Source of the DNA: Acidimicrobiia bacterium
Lineage (GTDB): Bacteria > Actinomycetota > Acidimicrobiia > Acidimicrobiales > VFJN01
DNA: 64,000 nt
Assembly: GCA_009694375.1 (NCBI GenBank)
Contig: SHVB01000004.1
Location: forward strand, 1-64,000
Reading direction: 5' to 3'
Part shown: positions 62,839 through 64,000 of the stretch, in pieces
How positions within the stretch are numbered: the stretch's first letter is position 1
Layout of the letters: every line of letters begins with the position of its first letter
Translations under genes and position numbers: made by a program
Notes under the pieces: model-generated
Databases searched by the model: none
Seen by the model: the letters and a program-made list of their open reading frames with translations, nothing else
What the model was told of the DNA's origin: nothing

Positions 62839-62850
62839 TAAGGTCGGGTT

Positions 62851-64000
62851 ATGACCACGCTTGATGTTTCTGCGCCTGAAACCGACGAAGCCACCGTGCT
62901 CGCCCTGTGTGAAGCGTTGCTGGCGGAGTTCCCTCCCCAAGACACCGATGTTGTGACCTTCCTCGGTCGGCAGTTCGATCTTGGTCTGGGTTGGGTGCAC
63001 TTCCCGGTAGGTCAGGGGGGTTTGGGCCTGTCGCCGGGCCTGCAACGCACGATCAATGAGACCCTGCTGGCCGCTGGGGCTCCGATCGCCGCCTACCGAA
63101 ACATCATTGGGCACGGAATGGGGGCGCCCACCATCGTGACCCACGGCTCGGCGGCGCAGAAGGACCGCTATCTCCGTCCACTCTTCACCGGAGAGGAGAT
63201 CTGGTGTCAGCTTTTCTCGGAGCCGGGCGCCGGGTCGGACGTCGCGAGCCTCGCCACCAAGGCCGTGCGGGACGGTGACGAGTGGATCATCAACGGGCAG
63301 AAAGTGTGGACGACCCTGGCGCACCTGGCCCGGTGGGGGATGTTAGTGGCCCGCACCGACCCCGATGCGCCCAAACACAAGGGCATGACCTATTTCGTGG
63401 TGGACATGCACGGTCCTGGTGTGGAGGTTCGTCCTCTCTTTCAACTCACCGGTGAGGCCGAGTTCAATGAGGTCTACTTCACCGACGCGCGGATTCCTGA
63501 TGCCGAGCGCTTGAGTGATGTGGGGGAAGGGTGGGGCGTCACGCTCACCACCTTGATGAACGAACGGGTGGCTATTGGTGGCGGCATCCCGGCGAAAGGG
63601 GCGGGGTTCATCGGCGAGGCCGTGCGCCTCTTCGAGGTTCATGGTGCCGATCCGGTGAAGCGCGATCCGCTCATGCGCTTGTGGGCCCGCGCCGAGGTGC
63701 TGCGCCTCACCAACATCCGGGCCAGCCAGAAACGTGCCATGGGTGATCCCGGCCCCGAGGGGGCGATCGGCAAGGCGCTGTCGGCCGAACTGAATAAGGA
63801 CATCACGGCGTTCATGATGGGCATCATGGGGGCGGAGGCGATGCTCAAGCCGGAGGGCTATCCGATGGAGCGGGCCACGCACGCCATGCGCTGGGGAAGC
63901 CCGCAGCAGGCGTTCCTGCGTACCCGCGCCAACTCCATTGAGGGCGGTACTACCGAGATCACCAAGAACATCATGGGTGAGCGAGTACTCGGCCTCCCCG
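62851..64000 (+). CDS. Acyl-CoA dehydrogenase, 3' end outside the window
   Basis: The frame from ATG 62851 runs to the window edge, giving 383 codons with the C-terminus missing. It contains the FAD-binding region (CQLFSEPGAGSDVASLATKA), GQKVWTTLAHLARWGMLVAR, and a C-terminal NSIEGGTTEITKNIMGERV with the arginine/glutamate region of the family. It dehydrogenates an acyl-CoA at the alpha-beta position and passes electrons to ETF. It follows a perfect inverted repeat and is not clearly part of an operon with the SirB1-like gene 43 bp upstream. Confidence 0.93.
   Translation, partial: MTTLDVSAPETDEATVLALCEALLAEFPPQDTDVVTFLGRQFDLGLGWVHFPVGQGGLGLSPGLQRTINETLLAAGAPIAAYRNIIGHGMGAPTIVTHGSAAQKDRYLRPLFTGEEIWCQLFSEPGAGSDVASLATKAVRDGDEWIINGQKVWTTLAHLARWGMLVARTDPDAPKHKGMTYFVVDMHGPGVEVRPLFQLTGEAEFNEVYFTDARIPDAERLSDVGEGWGVTLTTLMNERVAIGGGIPAKGAGFIGEAVRLFEVHGADPVKRDPLMRLWARAEVLRLTNIRASQKRAMGDPGPEGAIGKALSAELNKDITAFMMGIMGAEAMLKPEGYPMERATHAMRWGSPQQAFLRTRANSIEGGTTEITKNIMGERVLGLP

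Noticed and set aside
1-64000. Prophage, insertion sequence or CRISPR array
   Set aside because: No transposase, integrase, phage structural gene, cas gene or evenly spaced direct-repeat array was seen. The tandem repeats present are within coding sequences.

Overview
The window is 64 kb of high-GC DNA with many GTG starts, packed genes and no rRNA, CRISPR array, transposase or integrase. Gene content points to an actinobacterium, most likely of the Acidimicrobiia type (inference). Supporting genes include menB for menaquinone, an AftD-like arabinofuranosyltransferase, a Ppm1-like polyprenol-phosphate mannose synthase, an LCP wall-assembly protein, several acyl-CoA enzymes, and a histidine-kinase-like ATPase of the kind common in actinobacteria.

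Layout. 1-2.8 kb: a secreted PD40/FN3 protein, an in-frame RCC1 remnant after its stop, an orphan hypothetical gene and a pentapeptide-repeat protein. 2.9-9.4 kb: an inositol-monophosphatase-like gene and a Nudix gene that converges on and overlaps a group 1/2-like sigma-70 factor. Divergent from the sigma gene is a two-gene unit of a large SMC-like coiled-coil protein without a visible Walker A and a membrane-anchored HATPase_c protein without a visible phospho-acceptor domain. A tRNA-Val(TAC) lies at 9.5 kb. 9.6-16.6 kb: an enoyl-CoA hydratase, an 825-bp gene-poor stretch with strong RNA-like folding, a ferritin-like protein, typA, menB, an aldo/keto reductase and a flavodoxin. 16.7-19.1 kb: a PadR-type regulator divergent from modBC, with a palindrome between them. 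19.2-27.8 kb: mostly housekeeping genes (LCP protein, UvrD-like helicase, MsrB, M18 peptidase, an SDR/Gfo-Idh pair, HAD and alpha/beta hydrolases).

27.8-49 kb is the main block, an envelope-glycan region. It has five large membrane proteins of GT-C-like type (one AftD-like), a GT2-methyltransferase fusion, a GT4 enzyme, polyprenol-phosphate mannose synthase, a UDP-galactopyranose-mutase-like FAD enzyme, a 2OG-Fe(II) oxygenase and an acyltransferase-3. A small zinc ribbon, an AlkA-like glycosylase and an acyl-CoA synthetase are interspersed. Inferred logic: polyprenol-linked sugars are made in the cytoplasm, used by GT-C enzymes outside the membrane, and the product is then methylated or acylated.

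49-55.3 kb: a cyclophilin and a complete oppABCDF-type peptide transporter, tightly coupled and with a candidate promoter. 55.4-64 kb: a lytic transglycosylase, another enoyl-CoA hydratase, a glycerophosphodiesterase, a decayed duplicate of an acyl-CoA synthetase 3' end, a membrane protein lying between that fragment and the intact synthetase, a SirB1-like protein, and an acyl-CoA dehydrogenase cut by the window edge.

The least explained items are the SMC-like/HATPase pair next to the sigma factor, the structured region around 10.79-11.1 kb, and the duplication-flanked membrane gene at 58.4-60.8 kb.
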